The notes beneath the pieces were generated by a model. The model saw nothing but the letters and a program-made list of their open reading frames with translations, was not told the origin of the DNA and searched no databases. A stretch of DNA of 64,000 bases from Chrysopilus asiliformis. Its lineage: Eukaryota; Arthropoda; Insecta; Diptera; Rhagionidae. The translations under genes were made by a program, and so were the position numbers. This document shows positions 33,546-46,666 of this stretch, piece by piece. Position 1 is the stretch's first letter. Every line of letters begins with the position of its first letter. The stretch covers positions 111,884,234-111,948,233 of the forward strand of contig OZ035962.1 in the NCBI GenBank assembly GCA_964034945.1. Direction: 5' to 3'.

Positions 33546-34791
33546 ACGATGACATCTTTAATGAGCTGTCCATTTATCAAATAATTAAAAAAAAAACTGG
33601 CCAAAAAGACTTTTCAATTCCGTTTCTAAAAGTACAAAACCATTCAAAAATTTAGTAACAGATAATGAGTAGCACAGTATTATTAATCAACAGGGAAATT
33701 ACAACAAAATTATTCATTCTATTGTTACACAATAATACATTTCACCCCAACCATTTTACCAGTTTTGATTGTTGTTTATCGTTTGAAGTTTATTAAACCA
33801 CTAAAATTATATTTAGTGTAAAAGTTTGGTCCGTTTATACATACTTTTATACTTACTGGTAACTTGAGTATTTATTCGATGTTATTTTCCGTAGTAGCTC
33901 CATTAGCCAAGAGCTGCCTAATAACTTATCAAGATCCAATCAGAGTTTATCATTGACTAAACAAAAGACTTCAATTAGTCTGAAATATCTGTAATTCCCT
34001 GCAATCCTTGTATCCCTTTCCCATTTTGTATTGCTTTTGCTATACTTTCATCTCGGACTATAGCCCTTTAAATTCTTAACGTATAACGGCATCTAGTCCT
34101 GGGATGTTAAAATTTTCCGAAATCAACGATTTAAGTCCATTCCTTAGGGCTATTAATCACATTCGCCTGAAAATTGTGAACTCTAGTGAAGTAGAAAATT
34201 AAAGCAACAGCTGAACCTTTCGTAAAACAGCCCTTAGAGCCCATTTAGGCTATTATAGAACTGCTCGGTGATCGGTACGGTGCCGGTACTAACGTTTTCC
34301 TTCTCAATGAACGATTTTGTATTGTGTGGCTTTGTTTTGTACTTAAAACCGTCGCTTCATTCCACATTCAATAAAATTTTCCCATAAGTTTTTTTTTTCT
34401 GAAATTAACTTCCTTATCTTCACAATCATGGAATACAAGAATGGGGGGTTCCTTAAGCTGCTAGACTATTTTTCCATCATGGAGAATTATGAGATGTTTG
34501 TCTGAATAGAACTTCAGTTTCTTTGGTTCTGAGATTGAGGTTTCCCTCCCTCAATCTACTATCGTTTTTGTTAGCTGGAAGAGATTAGAAAAGTTTTCAA
34601 CGCTCTTGGCCCATTATCCTTCAGTAATCTTTTTTGTAAAACAATTAACTTAACCTTTTATTCTTAACTGTTTATATTTAGTTATCTACTTTTTAACTTT
34701 CGAATAACATTTGGGTTTAGTGTCTGTAAACACAATAAAATTGACTGTCCAAGCAATTTTCAAACTAATTGTGTATTTATTAGGTTTTTAA

Positions 34792-35010
34792 CGCTTAATT
34801 GATGAGGTGGGTCCAGTGGACCCACATTGACTTTTCTCTCTTTGCTATTTCTCATGCTTTCAGCACAGTGACTCTGAAATCTTCATTACCTTCATACAGT
34901 ATGGTGTTGTATGCCGAGTTAAAAGCACGGATTTGGTATGTGATTAGAACAAGTCCATTGGAAACCACCTCATCATTTACGCATATGATTTTCACCTCAT
35001 AAATTAAGGG
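34792..35010. mobile_element. piggyBac-like MITE (219 bp) with TTAA duplication
   Basis: TTAA (34788-34791) precedes CGCTTAATTGATGAGGTG. The right end CACCTCATAAATTAAGGG is followed by TTAA (35011-35014). Just inside the left end is a perfect palindrome GTGGGTCCAGTGGACCCAC. It differs in sequence from the 32239-32524 MITE, so two piggyBac-type families are present. An open frame at 34799-35002 inside it is not a gene. Confidence 0.78.
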
Positions 35011-35886
35011 TTAAATAAGAAATATCCAATTTCGAATCAAGGGTTTTCAATTCCTCCGCAACGTGAGCCCATTTAATAGTACAACCAGGGCCGTGACAAG
35101 GTAAAGCGACGCCCGGGGCGAAACTTGTATTTGGTACCCCCTCCCTTTCGAAAAAAATTGATAAAACGCATTTTTGTGTATGCTTGGAAATTTTTGAAAG
35201 ACTGATCAGAAAAAAGAAGTTTGTCTCAATAGATTTTGATCGCGAATGAATTTTTTGTACTCATCTAAAATTTATATCCACCTAGTGGGAATCCCCCCAC
35301 TCCACTCCCACGTAGGCACGGTCATGAGCACAATAGTCTTATCGATAGTAGTCCAATAATTAACATTCTTAACCAAATTAATTGAACCATTGAAGCATTA
35401 AGAAATCGCTGAATGTAAAACATAACAAATAATCAACTACTATTCAAATACGCTTCCTAGTTACGCTACATTTTGAGAATTACGGAATAAATTTCACGTG
35501 ATTGAAAAGAATAAATTTGTATATTTGAAATATTTCCCATTAAAAAATCAATGAAATTGTCAATAAATTTATTCTCATTCTGTAGCTGGCATATCATTGT
35601 TTCTCTGTCGGACGATCGTATTGGGTCGGAATTTCCTGGAATCCTTTCTGTTTGAATAAGGCAGATTCAATTTATCTCAAGGAAATGTTTCGTGTTAGAA
35701 TTTATGGACGATGCTGGTTAAAGGCGGACGACCTTCCAATAGAACTCTTATTTGATATGAATTCCGGGTGCTATTTTATCGACAAATACAGTGGCAAAAT
35801 GTCAAATATTTTATTACCACTTTGGGTTATAAACAATAAGGAGATGAGAATCAATGACATCTTGTGCTGAGTTTTAGATATATATA

Positions 35887-35987
35887 CAGTGAAACCTGTT
35901 TAATCTGGAATAGCATGTGACAAGGAAATCGTTACCGCTTGGGCTGGGTTCTATATTAACCAGTGCCCGGCTTAAACACGTTTCACG
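35887..35987. mobile_element. Small pogo-like foldback
   Basis: TA then CAGTGAAACCTGTTTAATCT at the left is mirrored by CCGGCTTAAACACGTTTCACG at the right. It resembles the CAGTGGAACC end at 15654. It is about 100 bp and non-coding. Confidence 0.4.
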
Positions 35988-36102
35988 TTTAATATCCATG
36001 AATTTAGATATTTGTACATTTCAAGAAAAACAGTGGTACCTACTCGGATAAAACTACACGAAGAACCAAATAAAATATTTGTAACTCGGAATCAAATTTA
36101 GG

Positions 36103-36249
36103 GGCTGTCTATACTACACAATTTTCTGGAGGTAGAAGGGTGTGCAGCTGTGTATCGGCGATACCAAATTTAATCCAAAAAATATCTCGGAAAATAGTGT
36201 CAAGAAGGGGAGGGTGTCTTTTAGCGTGACGTGTTTTCTAGACAGTATC
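36103..36249. repeat. Possible MITE with GGGCTGTC(C/T)A ends
   Basis: GGGGCTGTCTATACTACACA at the left and TAGCGTGACGTGTTTTCTAG, ACAGT at the right are an imperfect inverted pair. The left end resembles the GGCTGTCCATAAAG motif at 3718. Confidence 0.35.
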
Positions 36250-39200
36250 TTAAAATATTTTGGATTATTTCAGCAAAGTAGTAACTTGTAGTATTTTGAA
36301 TTAAAGGTCACAAAATTTTTCTTTCGATCGTTAGAGCCGTTTTTTTGCGGCAAAATTTTTAATTTTTTTTAGACGGTTTTTTTAATTTTTCTTGAAGAAT
36401 TTTCTGAATATTTGCATTACGGAATTTTTCCGAAAAACATTCTTGATGAAAAAGTGTTTTCTAGTGTTTGTACCGTGTTTTCAAACGCAGTTAGTACGAT
36501 AGACCTTTCTCCTACTAGGGTTAATTTCTCCTCCTACAATTCGGCATGTACAACTAACACCCCTTTACTAGCATTTTTAGTGCACGGTATGTGCTACTAA
36601 AAGCATACACTTCTAGTGGCCAATACCATGCCACCCACCAAAAATTTTAGTAGGAGGGTCTTAGATTGTTTTTTAAAGCAGACATGTGAAAGCCTAGTAG
36701 GCGTTTTTTTGAAGTTGGAAGCCATAATTTATTATAGAACTGGCATGCTGAACATTTACTTTTAAGTGAGGATCCACTGTATCGCCCTTTTATCATGGTC
36801 TTATTTTTTATGTTTTGAGTATTTCTCGTATATATTCATATATATTTTTGCTGTAATATTTCGCTGGTAAGTAAAGTGGCAGGAATGAAGATGATGGAAA
36901 TGGAATTCCAATAATCTTCGTCCCAATCGGAATGCGGGTAAAGAGTACCTACTCAAGTAAAGGAGAAACGTTACCTCGACTTGTCCATGGCTATCCGCAA
37001 ATAATTTTTCATTTGACCTAAGCAGGATGTTTTCCACAATTCGATTTGGGCGATGAGTGAAGGATGTTTTTAGTGTTTATTTAGGGTGGATGCTTAAATG
37101 GACCATTCCTTATCCTGCTAGTTTTCTACCTCATCCAAGTTCCTTTTAGTATGAGAATATTACGAGGATAGTCTTTTAATAAAATATCGTTGGGAAAACA
37201 GTGAAAGATGAGTTAGTATTATTTTTTGTTCATTGTACCTGCCGGGTTTATTTTTATGTTTCCCTCATTTTCCGTGGGGGAGAAAAAAAAAGGAAATTCA
37301 AATGGGCAACAACGTCTAGTGTCAACATTATTCTATCAGAAATCCTCATTTAGTCAATTAGGATGAAATGACGAAGTATTCCTTCAGACACATTTTTCAT
37401 GGAATTAAGTGAAGTAAAAGGAGCTGAGCTTCCTTTGTGATGCGTGCCAGGATACGAGGTCGATGTCATCTGTCCTTCTGGTTTCATTCACTTCAGTGTT
37501 TCAGTTTGGCTTTTTCTGTTTCCACCTTCCTTTGCCGCGCAACGTGTCCTACAATACGTTCCTAGTCGGTGTTTTCGGGGTCGGTGGATCCTTCACAATT
37601 CAGAGAGAAAAATACACTGTTGATGTTTTGCCGGGTCATATTTCAGCAAATATTCACATTAAAGGTACGCGGGACTGATGAAGGTGGATATAATGTGTAT
37701 GAAGATGTAAAAAAAATTGGATAAAAGGCAGAGAACTGGAGGAGAGCTATAGTGACCAAAGGGAACAGAGCTTATTCCATTTTAAATGACACCTGGATGG
37801 GCAAAGTGCTACTGGACGATGGACTTTTGATCATTTTTGATGGTTTACATCGCTTCCAGGCGTCCTATACAAAAGGTAGGGATGAAGGGTAGTACACTCA
37901 GAAGCATGTACGGGAATTTGGATATACTGGGACATTCTCCGCACATTTTCATGAAGTTCTGATCGTTTGTTTGCCTGTTGATGAGAATGGAAAGAATTGC
38001 AATTTTACCTGGTAATCTGAGCTCTGCTGGTTACTTTGTGCCCGGTAAACCTGGTTCCAGGGAAATTCGATTAACTCTGGTTCCAGTTTGGTGTATCTCA
38101 TAGGAAACAATTTGATAAGGATTTATGCTTTCCTGTATTTTTTTGCCATATTGTAAATAAAGGCCAGTGTTAGAAATACGGCAAAAACTTGTTTTATGAT
38201 GATTATAATGAACTTTTAGAGCATTTTTTTATCAACTTCATAGCTAGGAAAATTGAATTTCTTTAATATTTTTTTTGGGTACCGCAATTGATGTGTTTCA
38301 ATTTTTCCACTGGTGGATATTTAAATTTAAATGTTTTTCTATTTGGAAGTTTACGGGGTGTGTTTTTGGCGGTTATGTAATGTTGAGTACATGTACTTCC
38401 ATATTTTTTGATGTGAAAAAAAAAATTTAATATTAGTCCTAAATGCTCCAAATTTGACTGCACAAACTATTTTAAAGTTGCATAACTTTGACAATTTTCA
38501 TCCGATTTACTAAATATTTTAAGACATAAAAAGCGAATTATAAGAATCAATGACTTCAAAGATTGCGGGTAGAAAAAAGAAATGCTACATTAGTTGTGCA
38601 ATAATTGAGGTTTTTTTTTACCACAAATAACCGGATAATTGAAAGTAATTAAAGTTTAACAAAGCAAAGAAAAAAATATCTGCTCCTACATTGAAACTTA
38701 CCTCCCTTGCTTCTCAACTCTAACTTCCTAATTTTGCCGCTGGTGGTGCTAAAACTACAGATAAGGCACAAAGTATAAAAAGACCACCGCAACCCAATGC
38801 CAGCGCACTCGATCGCAATCATCCCAGTCAGTCTCATCAACGGATTTACCTTGATCATTTCTCGCTCATACAATAGGATCAATACCGTAAATAATTTTAC
38901 AATTGATTAAAGGCATTATTATTGAATTTTCGATGCGACATTCTTGATCTTATATTGCAACCATCAATAAAAATTTTATTATCTTTTTAATTTTACAAAA
39001 GTTTGTCCAATTTTTTCCCATTTTATAACCATATTACGCGTATGCATCTTGTGATGTACACAATGTTATTATTTTATTATTACTTTTTACAGACCGCATA
39101 AGATATAAATAATTTAAATTATTCAAACATTAGCTGCTGATGTTATCAATTTACGATACATCAATAAAATTTGTCATTCGTATCGAATATAGATTGAAGT

Positions 39201-41293
39201 TAAAAAATATCAACTGGAAATACTTATAGCATATTTTTCGCTTTTACAAGCAATAAAGTTGTAAAATTTAAGCAATAAAATGTCAATTCTTTGGGGATAT
39301 CTTCTAGGCATTCGGTGAGTATTTTTCTTTTTTTCCCAGATCATTTTCAAGTTCCAGTGGTGAATGCAGCCGATGGTAGAATTCTTCGTAAAAGTGCTTG
39401 TGAAGCCCCCTGCCGTAGCACACAGCAATTTTCTTGTCAATTTCATCTGAGTTAACATATATTTTGGTTTTTCCACATATAGACACAATTTATGTATATT
39501 TTTGTACTTCGAATGTGGCCAAAGATCCAAACTTTTCGTAACAAAACGAAGCACGGGAATTTCTGAATTCCGTCTAACTTACGAATTATTCGATCCTACT
39601 TCTGAATTTCTGTATCACATATATGGGGCGAGTTTCGGTTGGGTTGGGTATGTCAGTGGCAATCTGCTGTCACAATTGGAGTGTGTGTGTACCTTTTGCC
39701 ATGCAAAACGCACATGCATAAACGCCTGCAAACCCTTGGTTCTCTCCTGCGAAACACATACATAGCTAGGGAAGAGCTAAAGGGCTTATTAATAATTTAT
39801 AAAGGCTCCATATGAAATTTGCATTTTGCTTGTTGAAGAGCATTTCCTTCCAGCCAACCGCCAAACCTTACATAACGAACATTCGTCTTTGCAGCAGTTA
39901 CGGTATTCTTATCACGCACATTATTCAACTCCTTTTTATTTCTGGAAAATTTGTTACTTGAAAATAGGAAAAAATACGGGAATGTCGCTTACAACGAAAA
40001 TTCAATATAAGGAAAAAGGAACTCGGTGTGAAAAATACAATACTAACATTCAGTTGGTGCTGTAACACTACACGCAAATTAACATACATATATGTGTATA
40101 TACTTTACACATTTAGATACGTTTATCTTAATAATGCTACCCAATAGATAAAAATATATATGTATATTTGTTGGACGGAAACAAAAAAAAAAGGGGGGTG
40201 ATAAAATTTGACAGCAAAAAGGAAAAATTACAACACAACATAAAAGGTTATTTTACTTGCTTCTATTTATCATATGTGACGATGACTATGACGACATCCA
40301 GTTGAAAATAAATAAAACGAAAATTCGTGTAAGCAAGTATAAGATATATTTATTTGGTACATCATCTGAATTTGGCATCGAATATAGGTTTTTGGAAAAA
40401 AGGACGTCTCCCAAGAACTGAATCGTAAAAATAACGATTTTAGACGGCGATGGTGATAAATTTTTCAACATTTTTAGCACGTCAAATCGATTCCGGTTGT
40501 GTCAAAAGGACAAGAACCGCAGGTCCAGAATAGTAATCGAATATATACAGAAATTCAAAATATATACGCATATATCTGATTGAATTGAATATCAACCAAA
40601 AACTCTTCCCGTAACCAAAAACAACAATAAGTCTACTCAGAGATTTTTCCTTCTACCCTAATCCTTTAGGGTTGAAATAACTGAACCCTTTAAGTTATTT
40701 TTCGCACGAATTTCACATCTTTGGTACAAAAGTCAAATGTCACCTTATGAAAATATTAAATAAACAGACAATATTTTCCCATATATAAAGTTTAGAGTTT
40801 TTCCGAATTTTATTTATTTACGTGTTATGAGAATTTTCCCCAGAGATGCTATTCCGTCAAATTCCCTGAAAGTTTCTTCGTATTGAATAAAATATGTTGA
40901 ATTCGAGGTAATTTTAACTGTATTTTTAAATTAGGTATTTTACTTATATTGTTGTGACTTTTCAAGTGGGAAATGATTTAATTTTAAAGTTCTGGGAGAA
41001 TAGGCTTTTTACTTTCTTGTACGAAGTGTAATAAAGTATTGTATTAATAAAAAATTTCGATCTCTTAATTTTGCCAAAAAAAAAATCATCGGGAAATCCT
41101 GAATCGATTGGAGCATTATTACAAAAATGTCTTTCTGCCTGTTAGTCTGTGTACAAGATTTCGCAAAACCTAATAGAGCCAGAACCATGACGTTTTACAG
41201 ACATTTTTGGTCCTGGAATGGAACGATCCTGTCAACTTTTGCTGGAAGTCCGTTAACCGGAAGTAAAGTTTTACTCCGAAACTACGCGTTGTT

Positions 41294-41531
41294 CAGGGCA
41301 CCAATCATGTATTCCGACGCGTCTCTGTCTTTCGACTTCGACGCAGCTTTTAACTCTTGACTTCGCCATATCGGCAGCTTGAAATTTCGCGGAATCGTCA
41401 CTATGAATCGAAACGTGATTCTGACTGTCATTCCAAGAAATGTGAAGCTGCTGATATGGCGAAGTCAGGAGTTAAAAGTTGCGTCGAAGTCGAAAGACAG
41501 AGACGTGTCGGAATACATGATTGGTGCCCAG
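41294..41531. mobile_element. 238-bp foldback MITE, family FB1, copy 2
   Basis: The ends are CAGGGCACCAATCATG and CATGATTGGTGCCCAG, with the same inner arms as copy 1 (GACGCGTCTCTGTCTTTCGA, CTTCGACGCAGCTTTTAACTC). Its length is exactly that of copy 1 (238 bp) and its flanks are unrelated. Open frames read across its arms but are not genes. Confidence 0.8.
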
Positions 41532-42921
41532 ATTTTTGACAAAAGTTTAAGTCAGTAAAATGTCCTACATTTTTTACTTTCATTGGAACTCGATATTTCA
41601 AATTGGTATCGAGATATACCGGTATTTGTGTTGATCACAACTGATATTTTTAATACATCCTTGTTTATAGCCCTAATGTTAGATTTACATTACTTCGCAT
41701 TCAAAAAGAGCAATGCCTTTTCTAATCCTAATTTACAGTGAATTTTCAAATATGTTATGTGGAAATGAATCGCCAAGCAATTATTATTTTAATGATTAAA
41801 ACGAAAAAGGGAATGAAAAGCGCTTTTTTTTTTGTCTTCCCTTATTACAATTTTACGTAAAATGAAAAATTCCTTTCTTGTCAAAGGCTTAGCGAACACC
41901 AATTATAACGAAAAATGAAAATAAGGATTAAGACTTTTCTCTCTCAAATATACTTAAGTCAATTAATTTTGTGAAATTTTCTTTGAATTTTTTATAACTG
42001 TAAATGAACTCAAACATATTATTATACTAGTATTTATTCAAATACAATACATTTGTACATAAAATGTTACAATGTTTAAACATAATATTCACGAATATGT
42101 AGCTGGCCATATTATATAATGAAATAATATATGTTAGCATAGTCTTTGAAATAAGCAGCTGGATTAATTTTAAGAAATCTTAATGAAAATCTTAATCCAC
42201 TTCCCTTGTTGTAGGAATTATCCCACAGCCTAGCGAATATTTACATAAAACCTCCTCCAACATCATTTTCCCTTGAGTCAATTCCTATTCTTATGTTTTT
42301 TTTGGTGTCCTTTTGTAAAACTTGTTCCTGTTGTTTTTCATATATTTTTTTACAAAACGGATGCCAGTTACAAAGTAAAGCATTACAACATTTTCCCGTT
42401 TGTGAAAACAACAGACAAAAAACATGAAAACAGAATGAAAAACTGGGAAAACAGTGAAGGAAAATATCTTTTTCTTGTTTTGAATTCATTATTCTACTCG
42501 TATATCGTCTTTCAATTTTAAAATCTCATTTTCTTATTTATTTTTGTGTTCGCTACAAAAGTTAAGCCAGCACGGAAATTTGATATAGAATATTATCATT
42601 TCGCTGTTGTAATCTCCTTTTTTTCATATTAAGCTTTTTGAGAATGTTTTTGAAAAAAAAAAGATCTTTAAATGAGAACATTTTGTTGACAATCTATTTG
42701 CACAATACTTACACATGCCGTTTTTGATACTTAAATAAATATATGCTAAATTTCGGGATTGTCTTTAAAAAAAATTGTGTATTTCGGAAACTTTACACTT
42801 AACTTCTTATTTTGAAGAATAAATATGGTTATGAACGCTGGCACAAGAAATAAATAATATCCCATAAATTTTATAAAACATTAATTTTTCTGTTGTTGCT
42901 ATTGGAAAAAAAAGTTAAAAA
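41532..42921. other. AT-rich non-coding stretch
   Basis: No gene or defined repeat was seen. Confidence 0.55.
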
Positions 42922-43021
42922 AGTCTGGAGATTCAGACGAGTCTGGAGGTTCAGACGAGTGGAGATTCAGAGGAGTTTTTGCTCGATTTTAAAGCTTCTA
43001 AAATCGAGCATAATCTCCTAT
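42922..43021. repeat. 18-bp tandem repeat followed by a hairpin
   Basis: GTCTGGAGATTCAGACGA is followed by GTCTGGAGGTTCAGACGA and GTGGAGATTCAGAGGA. Then GCTCGATTTTA and TAAAATCGAGC form a perfect 11-bp stem with a 7-base loop. Confidence 0.65.
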
Positions 43022-43703
43022 AGAATACCTCACGTTTTTAGAGAAAGAGAGACGTCGGTATGGATTTATATAAAAAATGTCTGTTGTGATCAACACCAAA
43101 TTTTTCTATGCAATATTTAGTTTCGAAAAAATATACACAAAAAATATTTTTTCAAATATCTCGAGAACCTTTAAAGATACGGAAAAACCATTACAGGAAA
43201 AAAAAAATTTGGTTTCAGACATTTTTTCAAAAAAAACGCACAGTTTTCGAGAAATTTTCAAAAAACTTTTTTTTGAATATCTAGAGAACTGCTGAAGATA
43301 CAAAAAAACCGTTTAAGCAAAAAAATGTACAATAGAAAATTTTATATCCTCTAAATTTTGTTATAAACAGTATTTTTTCAAAAAAGAATTGTATGGCAGG
43401 TACCCGTGATAATTATCGTTACTTTTCCAAAAGTTGATAAAAAACTGCGATTTTTGTAAAACTGATTTACAAAAAATGTCAAACATGAATCGGATTTCTT
43501 ATTTTCTCTCTATTGTAAGGGAAAATAAAAGGATACAAGGTTAACGATTAGAGATCTGCCTCTGGGGGGAAGAGAAAAGGAAGTAAATTAAAAGTAAATT
43601 AGGAGGACATTTACATTAAAATGAGTCAAAGTTCCAGCTCAAACCGTCGAGTAGTACATAAACTACGTCACATTATTTTTACTTTTATTCAGACAGCTCT
43701 CAA

Positions 43704-44102
43704 TGCCGCGGTCACACGACGCTGTTTTGCCAGCCGCTGGCTACTGTTGGTTAGTAGCGCTGGCAATTAGCAAAACAGTGATTTGACATTTGAATCTGGG
43801 AGATTTTTTTAATAATAAACGTAACACACAAATTTAAATAAATAAACGTAAAATAACAACTTACAATAAACAAACTTTACCACTTATCAGACTTTTGACA
43901 GCTCAGAAACCATGCGACAGGGTCGCGTGATCCCTAGTAGCGCTGGCAAAATAGAACGGTTTCTACTTCACTAGCGCTGCTAAAATCATCACGCTACTGC
44001 TGGTAATGGCAACGCACTAGGGTTCACACGGTGCTGCTGAAGCGGCTGCTAACAGCCAAACAGCCACTAGCACTGGAAAAACAGCGTCGTGTGACCGCCG
44101 CA
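43704..44102. mobile_element. GC-rich MITE (about 400 bp)
   Basis: TGCCGCGGTCACACGACGCTG, TTTTGCCA at the left is mirrored by TGGAAAAACAGCGTCGTGTG, ACCGCCGCA at the right. Inside are many GCGCTGGCAA and TAGCGCTG words in both orientations. It stands out as GC-rich against AT-rich flanks. No clean target duplication was found (CAA/TAA at best). It is non-coding. Confidence 0.7.
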
Positions 44103-44316
44103 TAACACCCGTGTACTCGCTTTTTCTAAGGAGAAACGGAAAGTTTTCTTAAAAAATTGATTTAAATAAAAAACTATCTAACATCACCAGCACCAAAGAG
44201 GGGTATGTTTACCCCTACGTAAAACTATTTTTTATTTCTAGTACACCTAAACATAAAGGCAAAATAAAAGCGTTGAGGGTTTTTGCGTTTTAACTTTTTC
44301 AAAATTTCAAGTCAAT

Positions 44317-44481
44317 GAGCGTGTTCACATTGGTTGAAATAGTCCCCCTAATTCTGACAGAAACTTGCAACATTTAGGCAAGGTGAGAAAGTGGAACTGA
44401 GCCCCACTTGCTCACCTTACCTTAATGTTGCCAGTTTCTGTCCTAATTAGGCGGACTATTTTAACCAATGTGAACAGGCTC
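44317..44481. mobile_element. 165-bp foldback MITE
   Basis: GAGCGTGTTCACATTGGTTG at the left is mirrored by CAACCAATGTGAACAGGCTC-like sequence at the right (right end reads TTAACCAATGTGAACAGGCTC). The arms continue through AGAAACTTGCAACATTTA and AATGTTGCCAGTTTCTGT to a short loop. AAT flanks both sides, possibly a 3-bp duplication. Confidence 0.7.
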
Positions 44482-45166
44482 AATCGGATGATTAGAAGTC
44501 GGTCCACATTATATTAAAAAAATTTGCAAACAAACAACAAGTGAAATTAAATAAGAGCTCATCAAAGTCGAATTTAATTTGTCATTGGAAAAATGTTTTT
44601 ATATTTTTCTTCCCGCAAAAGAGAATTAGGTTCTGTATTTTTAATGACATTTCTTAGCTCTTTTCAAACTTTATCAATTAAAACTTTCTTCGATGCAATA
44701 CAAAACTTGAAGTTTGCAATTTTTTCTGTTGATGTTTTTTGTTAGAATTACTTTTGCTCTTGACTCGATGTTCAAATGGACTTAAGAGATTGTCCAATTT
44801 TTCATATTATTGAATTCAATTGTAAACTTTTTCGTATGTTCCATATATTATTATTATCGTACAAATTTTCCAACTTTTTTTTTTTTTTTGCTGAGAAACT
44901 CTTTTTCCGTTTCTACATTTTACAATTGCACCAACTAAATTTCACAAACTATTGATTTCCTTTATGATTTATGTGCTGATAAAAGTTCTTTTGATTGCAC
45001 TTTTGAACTATTTGCGTTTAACTTTCGCAGGACTCCCGAACATTTAGTATGAATGGGTATTAAGTCAATGGAAATTATTTATTGATTTTAGTGTTTATGA
45101 TATAAAAAGTAAATATTTGGAAAGTTTTGTTTAAAAGTGAAGGTTTGCTGGAAAATCTGTGTATAA

Positions 45167-45682
45167 ATGCTGAAACACATAGGACTACAAAATCGATTGT
45201 GACTGCGACTGCGGCGTCAAGTTTGACATCGAAAAATTTAGCGACCAGGTATTTACATAGAGTGATACAAATGACGACGTCGACTGTGACTGCAGCTGCG
45301 ACTGCGACGTATTTTTTAACCAAAATTCTAAATTCGACGTTGCGTCGTGGGGGTGCCAACGAATTTTTTAGAAAAAATCTGGGTTGACAATACCAAAACC
45401 TCTCTGTAATATTCGTACACCACAAGAAAATTACAGTACATCAAATAAGCACACGAAGTTAGTATTATTTTTCGATAATTTTCAAATCCCACAAGCATTT
45501 TTATTATTTTTCTTTAACACGACACACAAATTTCTTTCCCACAAATGTCAAATTTGTTATTGTTGAAGTGCTGCATGACGTTCCATGTGTTCCACTCCAC
45601 GTTTCGACTGCGACGTCAACTGCGTAACCGACGGCACAGTCGACGTCGCAGTCGAACTCGCAGTCCTATCTGTTTAAGGCAT
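45167..45682. mobile_element. TIR element with GACTGCGACTGCG arms (about 515 bp)
   Basis: ATGCTGAAACACATAGGACT at the left pairs with AGTCCTATCTGTTTAAGGCAT at the right. Inside, GTGACTGCGACTGCGGCGTC and CGACTGTGACTGCAGCTGCG at the left are mirrored by GACGTCGCAGTCGAACTCGC at the right. It is AT-rich in the centre and non-coding. Confidence 0.6.
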
Positions 45683-46320
45683 AAGACTTCAAATTTGGCA
45701 CATACACCTTAACTTTTCATATCTTTTGCATACATACAATTTCGATTGCAATCCATTTTTTAAATTGTAGTATGTTTACGGAATTGGTTTTTTTGTTGCT
45801 TTTTGAACTTTTTGCTTCTTGTCATTTGTGGTATTTCCTGACTGATCTCAATATGTTTAATTTTTAAATACATTTCGCATTATTCAAATTTTAATTAGTA
45901 ATGATTATTTCATAAGGAAGTAACTTAAACTCCCAACAAATTACCCGGTTTTATTATTTTTCTATATTATGTAATGTTTTTACGTTTTTGTACAAGCATT
46001 ACACTACATATGGAAAATGTCATGTAAGGAACGCACGTGTGTCATTTATAAACAACAAGAAGCCTTCCGATAACATAAAAGCTTAGATACATACGTTTTA
46101 TAACTTATAAGTACCAACGTTTAAGCCCGACGTTTTTAGCTCCTCGTGCACAATTAACTACCGTAATCTTCAGTGGATGTTGTTGTCTGTTCCCTTTGTC
46201 CCTTTCGTATTTTCGGAGCGCTTTCCTCCTTTCACATACAAGGTATCGTCATTATTTACGTACATCCAGTTTGATAATCCCGGCTAGATTGGCTTCACCC
46301 TCTATCTGTTAAAATTATGT

Positions 46321-46652
46321 AATAAAAAAAAAACACTTTAAAAAACAAGTTTTATAACCTTATACACTTTCAAAATGCACTAAAAAGTAAAAAACAAGTT
46401 CAAAGTTTCACAAAAAATGTTTTTATAAATTGCGTGTTGTTGTGAAAGTATAAAGTGTGTGACGTTGCATTTGCTCTTGAGTCTGTAATAGCGGTTTCAT
46501 ACTGTGCAACGCAGCACACTTTATACTTTCACAACAACACGCAATTTATAAAAACATTTTATGTGAAACTTTGAACTTGTTTTTTACTTTTTAGTGCATT
46601 TTGAAAGTGTATAAGGTTATAAAACTTGTTTTTTAAAGTGTTTTTTTTATTT
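46321..46652. repeat. Near-perfect palindrome (139/138-bp arms, 55-bp loop)
   Basis: The left arm 46321-46459 and right arm 46515-46652 are reverse complements. Apart from a length difference in one A/T run, I find one mismatch (CACAAAAAATG against CACATAAAATG). Seven more bases pair in the loop (CGTTGCA with TGCAACG). No target duplication is obvious. Such a structure would fold into a very stable hairpin if transcribed. Confidence 0.9.
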
Positions 46653-46666
46653 TATACTTTTTAGTC

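Larger units (their letters stand above)
35015..41293. other. Non-coding stretch with two small foldbacks
   Basis: Apart from the elements at 35887-35987 and 36103-36249, I see no gene, RNA gene or repeat family. Small open frames are scattered on both strands without domains. Confidence 0.55.
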
